Positions 46,469-54,703 are shown, counted from the stretch's first letter. The stretch: DNA of 64,000 bases from Chryseobacterium gwangjuense (GCF_021311115.1 NZ_JAJTNP010000008.1:95773-159772); one strand, 5' to 3'. A program made the numbers and translations. Notes: generated by a model from the letters alone, not told the origin.

Positions 46469-47758
46469 TTATTTAATTTGCTTGAAGCTGCCTCCCGAAA
46501 CTTTGTCTATTTTAGCGTCTAATTCAGGATCTCCCTTCAGCTTTGCTGCCCCACCTGAAGAAACACTTATTTTGAGTTTATCAGAGACAGACAGTGAAAG
46601 GCTTGCTCCTGAGGTTGATTTTGCTACAGCGGTATTAATTTTCAAGTTATCAGCACTGCAAGACGCTCCACTATTAAGATCGATCGTTGCTGATTGCGCT
46701 TCTCCTCCCAAATTTGCACTAGCACCACTTGAAACATTGACGTTAATTACTTTAGTCGTAATATTTGATTTAATATTCGAACCTGAACTTGCCTCAACAT
46801 TCGTTGTATTTGAAATAACAAAGTTTCCTTTTACGAGAGCTCCTGATGATGCATTGATACCCAGATTGTTTTCTTTAATCATATTAACACCTGTAAAAGT
46901 TGCTCCCGAAGAAATTTTAATATTTGACATATTGGGAGAAGAAACATTTACACTCAGGTTTTTAAACTTTAAGTTTTTAACTCCCTTATTGTCAACGTAT
47001 ACTTTTAATACCCCGTTTTCAACTTTGGTTATAATATACTGAAGCTTATCAGCATCTGCAATTACTTTAATATTTGTTGGACTTTCTTGTTTGAAAACAA
47101 CATTCACTCCCATACTTACATCAATTCCTGAAAACTCTCCCACATTTCTAGCTTCACCATTCAAATAAGAAGATGTATTTTCTGATGCAAAACGAGTTGT
47201 AGTATTCGTAACGGTATTGGTCGCCGTTTTTGTTTCGACAGAATTAATGATCTTATTCACATCGGTCATTTTCATTTTCCCGTTCAGAATAAAAACTAAA
47301 TTTTCATCCTCAGAATCAATATTGAAAACCAAATTTTCTAAAAAGTCACCTTTTTCGGTTTCTGCCAGAAACTTCATAGAAGTTCCATCGCTGTTCATAG
47401 ACATTAATTCATTAAAATTAAGACCTTGTAAAGCTTTATTAATCTTATTCGTCTTTTCCTGATTCAGTTTTATATTTTCAATATTTTCAGATTTTAAATC
47501 TTCAGGAAATGTTGCTTTCGGAATGATAAGAAGTTTGAGACCATCAACCTGATTTAAAATTGGTTTTATTTTTTTCAGATATTCATCATCAACGTCAATT
47601 GTATTTAACAATTTGAACATTGGTTTTTTAATATTGATAGAGGTCACTCCCCCATTTTTTTCAAAATCCTGAAAAAGCTGGTTCAATTTTTCAGTCTGCC
47701 CGGAATAGGTTACCAAACTGTTTAAAAGAATAATTAGTATCGCAAATATTTTTTTCAT
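46469..47758 (-). CDS. Exported DUF4252 + GIN (DUF2807) domain protein
   Basis: 429 aa from the ATG at 47758, where the signal peptide begins (MKKIFAILIILLNSLVTYSGQ) and which lies 4 nt after the previous stop. The starts at 47788 and 47773 would overlap that gene and spoil the signal. The N-terminal ~150 aa (GQTEKLNQLFQDFEKNGGV, LKLLIIPKATFPEDL) fit DUF4252. The second half (SGIDVSMGVNVVFKQESPTNIKV, then repeated SSGA/NVSSGAS strands) is a GIN-type parallel beta-helix (DUF2807). It is probably periplasmic or on the outer membrane. Last gene of the ECF sigma operon, so likely a target or partner of that system. Confidence 0.85.
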   Translation of the reverse strand: MKKIFAILIILLNSLVTYSGQTEKLNQLFQDFEKNGGVTSINIKKPMFKLLNTIDVDDEYLKKIKPILNQVDGLKLLIIPKATFPEDLKSENIENIKLNQEKTNKINKALQGLNFNELMSMNSDGTSMKFLAETEKGDFLENLVFNIDSEDENLVFILNGKMKMTDVNKIINSVETKTATNTVTNTTTRFASENTSSYLNGEARNVGEFSGIDVSMGVNVVFKQESPTNIKVIADADKLQYIITKVENGVLKVYVDNKGVKNLKFKNLSVNVSSPNMSNIKISSGATFTGVNMIKENNLGINASSGALVKGNFVISNTTNVEASSGSNIKSNITTKVINVNVSSGASANLGGEAQSATIDLNSGASCSADNLKINTAVAKSTSGASLSLSVSDKLKISVSSGGAAKLKGDPELDAKIDKVSGGSFKQIK

Positions 47759-47762
47759 GGCT

Positions 47763-48443
47763 TTAGTATTCATTGTTAAAACTTTCATTTTTTTGGGATG
47801 ATGCTACTGTTTTTTTAAACTCATTTCCCATTTTCATAAAGGAATAGGTGGCCACATCTATTGCCTCTTTTTCGCTGGTAATTCTTCTTCCGTTTACAAT
47901 AACATAAGAATCATTGTATCCCGTAGAATCTATTGAGGTTTTATTATAATTTGAATTGTTTACAAATCTTGGTTTATTTTCTTTTTTCAGCCTTCCTCTT
48001 TTCGGTAAAATTTCATCTAAAACATCCTTTTCCGCCACTTGATTATCCTGGAAAATAGAATCTTTTTTTGCTCCGGAAATAGAATCAGCAGGATGGTTTA
48101 CCGCAACCTGAGACTGATGATCATTGTTTTCTTCAATGAAATTATTTTTCTGATTTTTAATCTGGTTCTCAACAAACTGAGCCTGATCTTGTATATCTGA
48201 ATTTTGATATTGATTAAAAACAAATCCAATCCCTGCAAGCAAAACGACACTTGCAGCCATCCAAAACCATTTCGGGAAAGAAGGCTTGTTTTTTCCGATC
48301 GGAATCACCGGAGCTTCATCATTGTTTTCAACTTCATTGTTTTCCGCTTTCTTCAGAAAATCTTCAAAATCCCAATCCATTTTTTCTTCCTTGATATTCT
48401 GAAAGATTTCGTCGTATTTATTTTGAAATTTGTCGTTGTTCAT
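47763..48443 (-). CDS. Single-pass membrane protein, probable anti-sigma factor
   Basis: 226 aa. A cytoplasmic N-terminus of about 75 aa (DEIFQNIKEEKMDWDFEDFLKK...) precedes one membrane helix (about 79-97, WFWMAASVVLLAGIGFVF). A polar periplasmic part follows (NQIKNQKNNFIEENND..., then IVNGRRITSEKEAIDVATYSFMKMG). Its 5' end overlaps the sigma factor gene by 26 nt. Topology, size and position are those of ECF anti-sigma factors, though no zinc HxxxCxxC motif is present. So this is a functional inference. Confidence 0.72.
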   Translation of the reverse strand: MNNDKFQNKYDEIFQNIKEEKMDWDFEDFLKKAENNEVENNDEAPVIPIGKNKPSFPKWFWMAASVVLLAGIGFVFNQYQNSDIQDQAQFVENQIKNQKNNFIEENNDHQSQVAVNHPADSISGAKKDSIFQDNQVAEKDVLDEILPKRGRLKKENKPRFVNNSNYNKTSIDSTGYNDSYVIVNGRRITSEKEAIDVATYSFMKMGNEFKKTVASSQKNESFNNEY

Positions 48444-48927
48444 AGCTCATCAGTTGTGAGATTTGTTCTTTTACTTTTTGTCTTGCCCGCATCAGATTTA
48501 CTCTTACTGCGTTTTCTTCCATTTCCAGCATTTCAGCAATTTCTGAAACTTCATATTCTTCTACATCTTTCAAATGGATAACCATCTTTTGCTTTTCCGG
48601 AAGCTGGTTAATATACCCAACAATCTGTTCTTTCAGATTATTCACTTCCATACTGTACAATTCTGAGCGGTGAAGCTGCATATCTGCAAATCCTAACTTC
48701 ACATCGTGGTGTTTCAGTCTGTTCAGGCATTCGTTCCGGACGGCTTTCAAAGCATAGGATTTTAAATTCCCAAATTGCCCCAGTTCTTCTTTTTTCTGCC
48801 AAAACTTAATCATTAAATCCTGCACCACATCTTCTGCTTCATCACTGCTCATGACAAACCTTTTCGCAAAGCGATACATCTCATCTTTGAGAATGAATAC
48901 CGTATTCTTAAAGGTATCTTGGGTCAT
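48418..48927 (-). CDS. ECF-type RNA polymerase sigma factor
   Basis: 169 aa sigma-70 family protein with only regions 2 and 4. Region 2: MYRFAKRFVMSSDEAEDVVQDLMIKFW, then KSYALKAVRNECLNRLK. Region 4: INQLPEKQKMVIHLKDVEEYEVSEIAEMLEMEENAVRVNLMRARQKV. It heads an operon with a probable anti-sigma factor and a GIN-domain protein, so it probably responds to an envelope signal. No TAnnTTTG box lies upstream, in line with a special or self-driven promoter. Confidence 0.92.
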   Translation of the reverse strand: MTQDTFKNTVFILKDEMYRFAKRFVMSSDEAEDVVQDLMIKFWQKKEELGQFGNLKSYALKAVRNECLNRLKHHDVKLGFADMQLHRSELYSMEVNNLKEQIVGYINQLPEKQKMVIHLKDVEEYEVSEIAEMLEMEENAVRVNLMRARQKVKEQISQLMSYEQRQISK

Positions 48928-48983
48928 AAGTTTTGTTTCTATAAGTAAGACAATCAGATTTTACATTTCATTACATTAAAAAC

Positions 48984-49011
48984 AAAAAAACTTCAAAAAA
49001 TCTTGAAGTTT
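48984..49011 (-). terminator. Terminator after the GlmU-like gene
   Basis: AAACTTCAA paired with TTGAAGTTT, with an A run on the left that becomes a T run in minus-strand RNA. Confidence 0.8.
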
Positions 49012-49026
49012 CCTTTATTCATAGTA

Positions 49027-50187
49027 TTAATAGGTATCAAAAATATGTTTAAAAATAGCCTTATCATCATCTGTTAAAGGTACTTTTCTTCTTGCCATTG
49101 CTTTTTCTGCCACTTCGTAAGCTTTGTCCAGTTTAAATCTTTCATCATCTTTGAAGCCTCCCCATGAGAAGTTTTCAATGAGATTCGGAGGGAAACCTTC
49201 TTTGAAAATATTAGATGCAACTCCGATCACAGTTCCTGTATTTAACTGAGTATTGATCGCAGTTTTAGAATGGTCTCCCATAATCAAGCCTGCAAATTGC
49301 AATCCTGTATCTTCGAAAGCTTTAGTTCGGTAATTCCAAAGTTTTACATGACCGTAATTATTTTTAAGATTGGAAGAATTCGTATCTGCTCCCAGATTAC
49401 ACCATTCCCCGATCACAGAATTTCCCACAAAGCCGTCGTGACCTTTATTCGTATATCCAAAAATAATAATATTGCTGACCTCTCCTCCCACTTTAGAATG
49501 AGGACCAATAGTCGTTGCCCCGTAAATTTTTGCTCCTAAATTAAACTTTGATTCTTCACAAAGTGCAATCGGGCCACGAAGATTACAGCCTTCCATGACT
49601 TCCGCATTTTTCCCGATATAGATTTTCCCTGTTTTTGTATTTAATGTAGAGAACTCGACTTCTGCTCCTTCTTCAATAAATAAATCTTTTTTATCACCCA
49701 GAAATCCATTCGTTGAAGAAAGCTCCTCCGAAATTCTTCCTTTTGTAAGCAGATCAAAGTCAAAATCGATCGCTTTATTATTATAGGTAAAAAGATCGGT
49801 CGGCTTTTTAAAGAAAATCAATTCTTCTTTTATATCTGTCATTTTCTCAATCTGATGCAGAGAAAAATCTTCCATATTGATTTTAGCTGCCACCAACTCA
49901 TCTTCATATACCAACGCTTCTCCTTGTTTCAGATCTTTAATTTGCTGAATGACATTTTCAGTCGGCAAAAAATTCGTCACCAGAAAAAGGCTTTCTTTTT
50001 TTTCAGGCTCTCTGAATTTCTGTTGAAGATAAGCCTCCGTAAAGTAGGAGACCTCTGTATTTTCTAAAATTTTCTGCCATCTTTCGGAAAAAGTAAGGAT
50101 TCCGCATCGCATTTCTGCAACAGGACGTGTAAAGGTAAGCGGAAGAAAGTCTTCCCAATATTGTGCATCTGAAAATACTAATTGCAT
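49027..50187 (-). CDS. GlmU-family putative sugar nucleotidyltransferase
   Basis: 386 aa. The N-terminus (QLVFSDAQYWEDFLPLTFTRPVAEMRCGILTFSERW) is the hallmark of the Bacteroidetes GlmU-like family (TIGR03991). The C-terminal half has left-handed beta-helix hexads (IYIGKNAEVMEGCNLRGPIAL, AKIYGATTIGPHSKVGGEV, VIGEWCNLGADTNSSNLKNNYG). It is thought to transfer a nucleotide to a sugar-1-phosphate or to acetylate; the substrate is unknown. Its promoter lies at 50300-50307, so its 5' leader holds heptad clusters B1 and B2. Confidence 0.85.
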   Translation of the reverse strand: MQLVFSDAQYWEDFLPLTFTRPVAEMRCGILTFSERWQKILENTEVSYFTEAYLQQKFREPEKKESLFLVTNFLPTENVIQQIKDLKQGEALVYEDELVAAKINMEDFSLHQIEKMTDIKEELIFFKKPTDLFTYNNKAIDFDFDLLTKGRISEELSSTNGFLGDKKDLFIEEGAEVEFSTLNTKTGKIYIGKNAEVMEGCNLRGPIALCEESKFNLGAKIYGATTIGPHSKVGGEVSNIIIFGYTNKGHDGFVGNSVIGEWCNLGADTNSSNLKNNYGHVKLWNYRTKAFEDTGLQFAGLIMGDHSKTAINTQLNTGTVIGVASNIFKEGFPPNLIENFSWGGFKDDERFKLDKAYEVAEKAMARRKVPLTDDDKAIFKHIFDTY

Positions 50188-50193
50188 TTTATT

Positions 50194-50228
50194 GAAGTTA
50201 GAAGTTAGAGGTTAGAAATTAGAGGTTG
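50194..50228. repeat. Heptad repeat cluster B1 (leader of the GlmU-like gene)
   Basis: Five 7-bp units: GAAGTTA twice, GAGGTTA, GAAATTA, GAGGTTG. It begins 7 nt upstream of the start codon of the GlmU-like gene (50187, minus strand). Confidence 0.72.
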
Positions 50229-50269
50229 AAAACCGGAAGTTTTTAAAATGATTTATTTAAAATGACGTC

Positions 50270-50297
50270 TGATTCCCTGCTTCTGATTTCTAGTTCC
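50270..50297. repeat. Heptad repeat cluster B2 (leader of the GlmU-like gene)
   Basis: Four 7-bp units in the opposite sense to B1: TGATTCC, CTGCTTC and variants, i.e. GAAGCAG-like on the other strand. The two clusters are 41 nt apart and could form a hairpin with periodic internal loops in the mRNA leader. Confidence 0.68.
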
Positions 50298-50299
50298 AA

Positions 50300-50307
50300 C
50301 AAAATTA
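50300..50307 (-). promoter_or_regulatory. -7 promoter box of the GlmU-like gene
   Basis: TAATTTTG on the minus strand. Transcription from here would place the whole heptad element B1-B2 in a leader of about 105 nt. Confidence 0.6.
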
Positions 50308-50311
50308 CAAA

Positions 50312-50345
50312 TAAAAAAGTCTTCCGGAAACCGAAAGACTTTTAA
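50312..50345 (-). terminator. Terminator after rpmE2
   Basis: AAAAGTCTT-CGG and CCG-AAGACTTTT arms, with an A run on the left (T run on minus-strand RNA). Confidence 0.85.
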
Positions 50346-50364
50346 ATATTTTGATAGCAAAAAA

Positions 50365-50616
50365 TTACTTAGCGAATTTTTTGTATTTGTTCATGAACTT
50401 ATCAACTCTACCTGCAGTATCAACTAATTTAGTTTTTCCTGTGTAGAAAGGGTGAGAAGTTGAAGAGATTTCCATTTTGATTAGAGGATACTCTTGTCCT
50501 TCAAACTCGATAGTGTCTTTTGTGTCTGCAGTAGATTTGCAAAGAAATACTTCGTCGTTACTCATATCTTTGAAAACAACAAGTCTATAATTTTCTGGGT
50601 GAATTCCGTTTTTCAT
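50365..50616 (-). CDS. rpmE2: 50S ribosomal protein L31 type B
   Basis: 83 aa. [30 protein letters not shown], then [31 protein letters not shown] (both seen in pieces) are standard L31 landmarks. The zinc-binding CxxC pair of type A L31 is absent; the only Cys is in FLCKS. This is therefore the zinc-independent form, usually made under zinc limitation, though in this lineage it may be the only one. Single-gene unit with its own promoter and terminator. Confidence 0.95.
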   Translation of the reverse strand: MKNGIHPENYRLVVFKDMSNDEVFLCKSTADTKDTIEFEGQEYPLIKMEISSTSHPFYTGKTKLVDTAGRVDKFMNKYKKFAK

Positions 50617-50690
50617 AATACAATTTTTTAAAAAATTAAAGTTTTGCTTTCGAAATAGTAATGGTATTTCTTCTGCTAAATTTTAGGTTG

Positions 50691-50698
50691 CAAAAATA
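50691..50698 (-). promoter_or_regulatory. -7 promoter box of rpmE2
   Basis: TATTTTTG on the minus strand, a perfect TAnnTTTG match. I see no zinc-responsive operator by eye. Confidence 0.65.
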
Positions 50699-50769
50699 CA
50701 ATAATTTTTATAATATACAAATACCTGTTCAATATTTTTTCGAAGACAAGAAATTTGAAGTATTTTCGT

Positions 50770-50777
50770 TACATTTG
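50770..50777 (+). promoter_or_regulatory. -7 promoter box of the beta-helix lipoprotein gene
   Basis: TACATTTG, a perfect TAnnTTTG match, 24 nt before the ATG. Confidence 0.65.
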
Positions 50778-50801
50778 AAACTTATATAAACTTTATTTTC
50801 G

Positions 50802-52205
50802 ATGAAATTCAAATTATTACTTGCTTTTTCTTTTTGGATGCTGCTTTTAGCCGTGTCTTGTAATAAAGATGACATTACATTTGATGAACCAACGCAGCCG
50901 TTAAGTTTCTCGAGAGATACGGTTTTTTGTGATACAGTATACCATCAGGTACGTTCGGAAACTTATGTAGTGAAAGTATTTAATAATGAAGATAAAGATG
51001 TTATCATTCCAAGAATTAATCTGGAAAAAGGAGCCGCTTCTTTATATAAAATCAATGTAGACGGAAAAGCAGGATATGATTTTAAAAATGTTCCTTTAAG
51101 AAAAAAAGACAGCCTTTATATATTTGTGGAAATCGCTCCTGAAGCAACAGGACCTGAAGCTATTGCCGAAGACAAAGTACTTTTCACAAGTTCTGCAGGA
51201 CAACAACATGTTACTTTATTTTCTGTAGTACAGGATGCCGAATTTTTCATTAAAACACCTACCAATCCGAATGTCATTGACGTCAATACTACATGGAGTA
51301 ATAACAAAGCGAAGATTATCTATGGTGATCTAACTATTAATCCGGGGATAAAGCTTAACATACAACCTGGAACAAAAGTATATTTCCACTCCAACAGCGG
51401 AATGAAAGTTTCCGATGCCGCAACTTTGAATATCAATGGTGCATTAGATAATGAAGTGATTTTAAGAGGAGACAGAAACGATACGTATTATGATACTATT
51501 CCTAAAAACTGGAATTCTATCAGAATGGAAGCCAATTCTATCCTGAATATGAACCACGCAAGATTATTTGGCGGAACCAGAGGTTTAGATATGAAAAAAG
51601 CCAATGCTACTATTAACAATTCATTTATTCATACTTTTCAGGAATATGGAATTTATGCTGTAGGTTCTACCGTTAATGCTACGAATCTTGTTATGAATAA
51701 TTGTGGAGAATCTTGTATCGGAATTTACAGAGGAGGTTATCATTCTTACATCCACGCTACGATTGCCAATTATTCTAAAACATTAGGTTCATTTACAAGA
51801 ACCGGTATATTCGCAGCCAATGAATGGAAAAATGAAAACGGGCAAACAGAGCAGGGCGCATTGCAGTTGCTGAACATTCAAAACAGTATCGTTTACTCGG
51901 ATAAAGATAATGCCGTTCATGTTGAGCCTACTTTTGGACAGCAATTTGAATTCTCAATTAAAAACTCTCTGATCAAATATTCAAATACATCAGAATCCGG
52001 ATATGATTTTGGCAACGCTCTCATTGTTTTTCAAAGTGATAAAAACAAAGATCCTCAATTCATTAACTATTTTACTGCAAAACAAAATCTAAGGGTAAAA
52101 TCAACTTCTCCTGCAAAAAATAAAGGTGTACTGATCTCTTCAGCTAATACAGATATCGTTGGAGCTACAAGAAGCAGCACTCCGACTTTGGGAGCTTATG
52201 AATAA
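50802..52205 (+). CDS. Beta-helix lipoprotein
   Basis: 467 aa. Lipoprotein signal with Cys20 in LLLAVSC. The first ~150 aa form a beta-sandwich-like region with LSFSRDTVFCDTVYHQV and RKKDSLYIFVEI. From about 170 on it is a right-handed parallel beta-helix (IIYGDLTINPGIKLNIQPGTKVYFHSNSG, SILNMNHARLFGG, ATINNSFIHTFQEYGIYA). It ends with STPTLGAYE, a frequent end of such helices. Probably an outer-membrane lipoprotein. No catalytic residues can be assigned; it may bind or cleave a polysaccharide. Confidence 0.8.
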   Translation: MKFKLLLAFSFWMLLLAVSCNKDDITFDEPTQPLSFSRDTVFCDTVYHQVRSETYVVKVFNNEDKDVIIPRINLEKGAASLYKINVDGKAGYDFKNVPLRKKDSLYIFVEIAPEATGPEAIAEDKVLFTSSAGQQHVTLFSVVQDAEFFIKTPTNPNVIDVNTTWSNNKAKIIYGDLTINPGIKLNIQPGTKVYFHSNSGMKVSDAATLNINGALDNEVILRGDRNDTYYDTIPKNWNSIRMEANSILNMNHARLFGGTRGLDMKKANATINNSFIHTFQEYGIYAVGSTVNATNLVMNNCGESCIGIYRGGYHSYIHATIANYSKTLGSFTRTGIFAANEWKNENGQTEQGALQLLNIQNSIVYSDKDNAVHVEPTFGQQFEFSIKNSLIKYSNTSESGYDFGNALIVFQSDKNKDPQFINYFTAKQNLRVKSTSPAKNKGVLISSANTDIVGATRSSTPTLGAYE

Positions 52206-52283
52206 TTCTTTTAAATTTTAATAAAAAAGAGCTTAGAATAGTAAGATCAGTTCTTTGGAACAACAGATTAATAATAGATCATA

Positions 52284-52610
52284 ATGGAAATTACAAATCT
52301 GCAACAGCAGGTCGATGAATGGATAAAAACAATTGGCGTTCGTTATTTCAATGAGCTTACCAATATGGCAATGCTGACGGAAGAAGTGGGTGAAGTGGCA
52401 AGAATCATTGCCAGAAGGTATGGAGAACAAAGCGAAAAGGAAAGCGATAAAAATAAAGATTTGGGAGAGGAACTGGCAGATGTTTTATTTGTGACATTAT
52501 GCTTAGCCAATCAAACCGGAGTGAATCTGCAAGACGCTTTTGATAAAAAAATGAAAATAAAAACTGATCGCGATAAAGATCGTCATCAGAATAATGAAAA
52601 ATTAAAATAA
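52284..52610 (+). CDS. MazG-like nucleotide pyrophosphohydrolase
   Basis: 108 aa single-domain MazG-like protein. The metal-binding helices are LTEEVGEVARI (about 31-41, ExxE) and LGEELADVLFV (about 70-80, ExxxD). It would hydrolyse a (d)NTP to the monophosphate and pyrophosphate as a house-cleaning enzyme. It is half the size of full MazG (two domains), like many small bacterial relatives. It is followed by heptad element C and aroA; no separate aroA promoter is seen, so they may be cotranscribed. Confidence 0.85.
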   Translation: MEITNLQQQVDEWIKTIGVRYFNELTNMAMLTEEVGEVARIIARRYGEQSEKESDKNKDLGEELADVLFVTLCLANQTGVNLQDAFDKKMKIKTDRDKDRHQNNEKLK

Positions 52611-52612
52611 TG

Positions 52613-52640
52613 TAGGAAGATTGGTGATGGAAGCCGGAAG
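52613..52640. repeat. Heptad repeat cluster C1 (mazG-aroA gap)
   Basis: Four 7-bp units of the form nnGGAAG (TAGGAAG, ATGGAAG, CCGGAAG and one variant). It starts 2 nt after the mazG-like stop codon. Confidence 0.7.
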
Positions 52641-52662
52641 TTTAACACAGTAATTGAACATC

Positions 52663-52690
52663 CAGCTCCCTGCTTCCAGCTTCCATTTAG
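52663..52690. repeat. Heptad repeat cluster C2 (mazG-aroA gap)
   Basis: Units CAGCTCC, CTGCTTC, CAGCTTC and a variant: the reverse-complement sense of C1, 22 nt away. C1 and C2 can pair (GGAAG with CTTCC). C2 ends 5 nt before the aroA start and covers its ribosome-binding region. Confidence 0.7.
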
Positions 52691-52695
52691 AGAAG

Positions 52696-53919
52696 ATGAA
52701 GTTAGAAAAATCAGAATTAACAGGAAACCAAACCATACAAATCAGCGGTTCGAAAAGTATTTCGAATCGTTTGTTGATTTTAGAAAGTTTGTTTAAAAAT
52801 ATAAAAATCGGGAATTTGTCTAATTCCCAGGATACGCAATTGCTCAAAAAAGCATTATCGGAGAATACTGAAACGGTAGATATTCACCATGCGGGAACGG
52901 CAATGCGTTTTCTTACTTCTTATTATTCTATTGCCGAAGGAAAAACTACTATTCTTACCGGTTCGGGAAGGATGAAGGAACGCCCCATAAAAAATCTGGT
53001 AACTGCTTTACAAAATCTGGGAGTAGATATTGAATATCTGGAAAATGAAGGCTTTCCACCATTAAAAATTATCGGAAGAAAAATAACGCAGACTCAAGTT
53101 GATGTCCCGGCCGATATTTCGAGCCAGTTTATCACTTCTCTTCTGTTGATTGCAGCAAAACTTGAAAAAGGACTGGAAATAAATCTTATTGGTACAGTTA
53201 CCTCGAGATCTTATATCGAAATGACTTTGGATATTTTAACCAAATTCGGAATTAAAAACAGTTTCGTTGGCAACACTATTAAAGTAGAATCAACTATCAA
53301 CCATCAACTATCAACCATCAACTACGAAGTAGAAAGCGACTGGAGCTCTGCATCGTATTTCTATTCTTTCGCAGCATTGGGAAGAGAAACCATTCACCTG
53401 AAAAGTTTTTATAAAGAATCAACACAGGGAGATTCTGCCATTGCAAAAATTTATGAAGACTTTTTTGGAATTAAAACGGTTTTCACAGAAGCAGAACATA
53501 AAATTACCCTTCAGCCGGATCCGGATTTCCAGTTGCCTGAAAAAATTATATTGGACATGAATAATTGTCCGGATATTGCCCAAACATTGTGTGTAACCAC
53601 CGCAGCATTAAAAATTCCTTTTGAAATTTCAGGATTAGGAACGTTAAGAGTAAAAGAAACCGACAGACTTCTTGCACTCTATAACGAACTGAAAAAATTG
53701 GGAACGGAAACCGAAATTACAGATTCAACCATACAATCTGTTCAATTCAACGAACCTGAAGAAAATATTTCTATTAAAACTTATCAGGATCATAGAATGG
53801 CCATGAGTTTTGCTCCGTTTTGTCTGATTAAGGAATTAAATATTGAGGACGAAAATGTAGTGGAAAAATCGTATCCGATGTTTTGGGAAGACTTATCAAA
53901 GATTTTAAATAAAGACTAA
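52696..53919 (+). CDS. aroA: 3-phosphoshikimate 1-carboxyvinyltransferase (EPSP synthase)
   Basis: 407 aa from the ATG at 52696. The longer in-frame version from the TTG at 52654 would translate heptad cluster C2 and is rejected. It joins shikimate-3-phosphate and PEP in the chorismate pathway. Seen: SGSKSISNRLLIL, HAGTAMRFLTSYY, GSGRMKERPI, PADISSQFITSLLL, DWSSASYFYSFAAL, RVKETDRLLAL and YQDHRMAMSFAPF. Five 7-bp repeats (53291-53325) lie inside the gene in a variable loop just before DWSSAS, giving STINHQLSTINY. A copy-number change of one unit would shift the frame. Confidence 0.95.
   Translation: MKLEKSELTGNQTIQISGSKSISNRLLILESLFKNIKIGNLSNSQDTQLLKKALSENTETVDIHHAGTAMRFLTSYYSIAEGKTTILTGSGRMKERPIKNLVTALQNLGVDIEYLENEGFPPLKIIGRKITQTQVDVPADISSQFITSLLLIAAKLEKGLEINLIGTVTSRSYIEMTLDILTKFGIKNSFVGNTIKVESTINHQLSTINYEVESDWSSASYFYSFAALGRETIHLKSFYKESTQGDSAIAKIYEDFFGIKTVFTEAEHKITLQPDPDFQLPEKIILDMNNCPDIAQTLCVTTAALKIPFEISGLGTLRVKETDRLLALYNELKKLGTETEITDSTIQSVQFNEPEENISIKTYQDHRMAMSFAPFCLIKELNIEDENVVEKSYPMFWEDLSKILNKD
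53291..53325. repeat. Heptad repeat cluster D, inside aroA
   Basis: Five 7-bp units, alternating CAACTAT and CAACCAT, with CAACTAC last. It lies within the coding sequence, in a loop before the conserved DWSSAS block. Confidence 0.8.
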
Positions 53920-54585
53920 ATGAAACTTTTCCTTTCTTTTTTCTCCCTTATTATTTTCACTATGTTTCAATCACAGGAATTGAAAAATTTTGTGATTCCA
54001 AAGGGTTATGAAAAAATTTTGGAAGTAAAAGGTTATTTGGATAAAGACGGAAAAGAAGAAACGGTAATTGTATACAACACCTCTGAGAAAACTAAAAATC
54101 AAGGATATCAAAGAAAGTTTTATGTTTTAAAAAACATTCAGGGAAGTTTAAAAATCTGGAAAGAAAATTCAACGATACTTAACTCAAGTGAAGCCGGTTT
54201 TTATTCTGAAGACAACAAACTTGAAATACAGATCAAAAATAATTGTCTTGTCATTTCTCAATCATTTTATTCAAATTCCAGACATATGGATACGAGCAAG
54301 TATACCTTCCGTTTTCAAAATGGAGATTTTTATCTGATTGGTGCATTCAATCAATTTGAAGATACTTGTGAATTCAATTTTGTAAATGATGTCAATTTCT
54401 CCACAGGAAAAGTCATTATTGATGAAACCTACTCTGAATGTGACGGAGATGAAAACAGAAAGATTCCGCAGGATATTCACAAAGAATTTATTCATAAATT
54501 CGGTGCTCTTATAAAAATGAACGAATTCAGGATTGGGGAAAATAAATTCAAAATCCCCGGTTCAAAAAAATATTTTGTTTACTAA
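53920..54585 (+). CDS. Secreted hypothetical protein
   Basis: 221 aa. Its ATG directly follows the aroA stop codon (no gap), so it is cotranscribed. Signal peptide (1-18, ending MFQSQ). The mature part is beta-rich with LEVKGYLDKDGKEETVIVYN near the N-terminus and SSEAGFYSEDNKLEIQIKNNCLVISQSF. This resembles small secreted proteins that repeat around a DxDxDG-like calcium turn (DKDGKEE). No family is assigned and no link to shikimate metabolism is implied. Confidence 0.72.
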   Translation: MKLFLSFFSLIIFTMFQSQELKNFVIPKGYEKILEVKGYLDKDGKEETVIVYNTSEKTKNQGYQRKFYVLKNIQGSLKIWKENSTILNSSEAGFYSEDNKLEIQIKNNCLVISQSFYSNSRHMDTSKYTFRFQNGDFYLIGAFNQFEDTCEFNFVNDVNFSTGKVIIDETYSECDGDENRKIPQDIHKEFIHKFGALIKMNEFRIGENKFKIPGSKKYFVY

Positions 54586-54666
54586 TATTCAAACCAGCAT
54601 TAACTTAGGAATTTCACAAAGAATTGTTTTCACTGTTTAATTTGATAATATTCTTTCTAATCATTG

Positions 54667-54674
54667 TAAATTTG
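54667..54674 (+). promoter_or_regulatory. -7 promoter box of the fatty acid hydroxylase-like gene
   Basis: TAAATTTG, a perfect TAnnTTTG match, 29 nt before the ATG at 54704. Confidence 0.6.
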
Positions 54675-54703
54675 ATGTATGAAAATACTAAAAAACAAAT
54701 ACC

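Noticed and set aside
46437..47042. Plus-strand frame of 201 codons opposite the GIN-domain gene
   Set aside because: Mirror of a repetitive beta-helix coding region; no signal, motif or promoter.
48204..48581. Plus-strand frame of 125 codons opposite the sigma/anti-sigma genes
   Set aside because: The opposite strand has clear sigma region 4 and a coupled anti-sigma; this frame shows no family motif.
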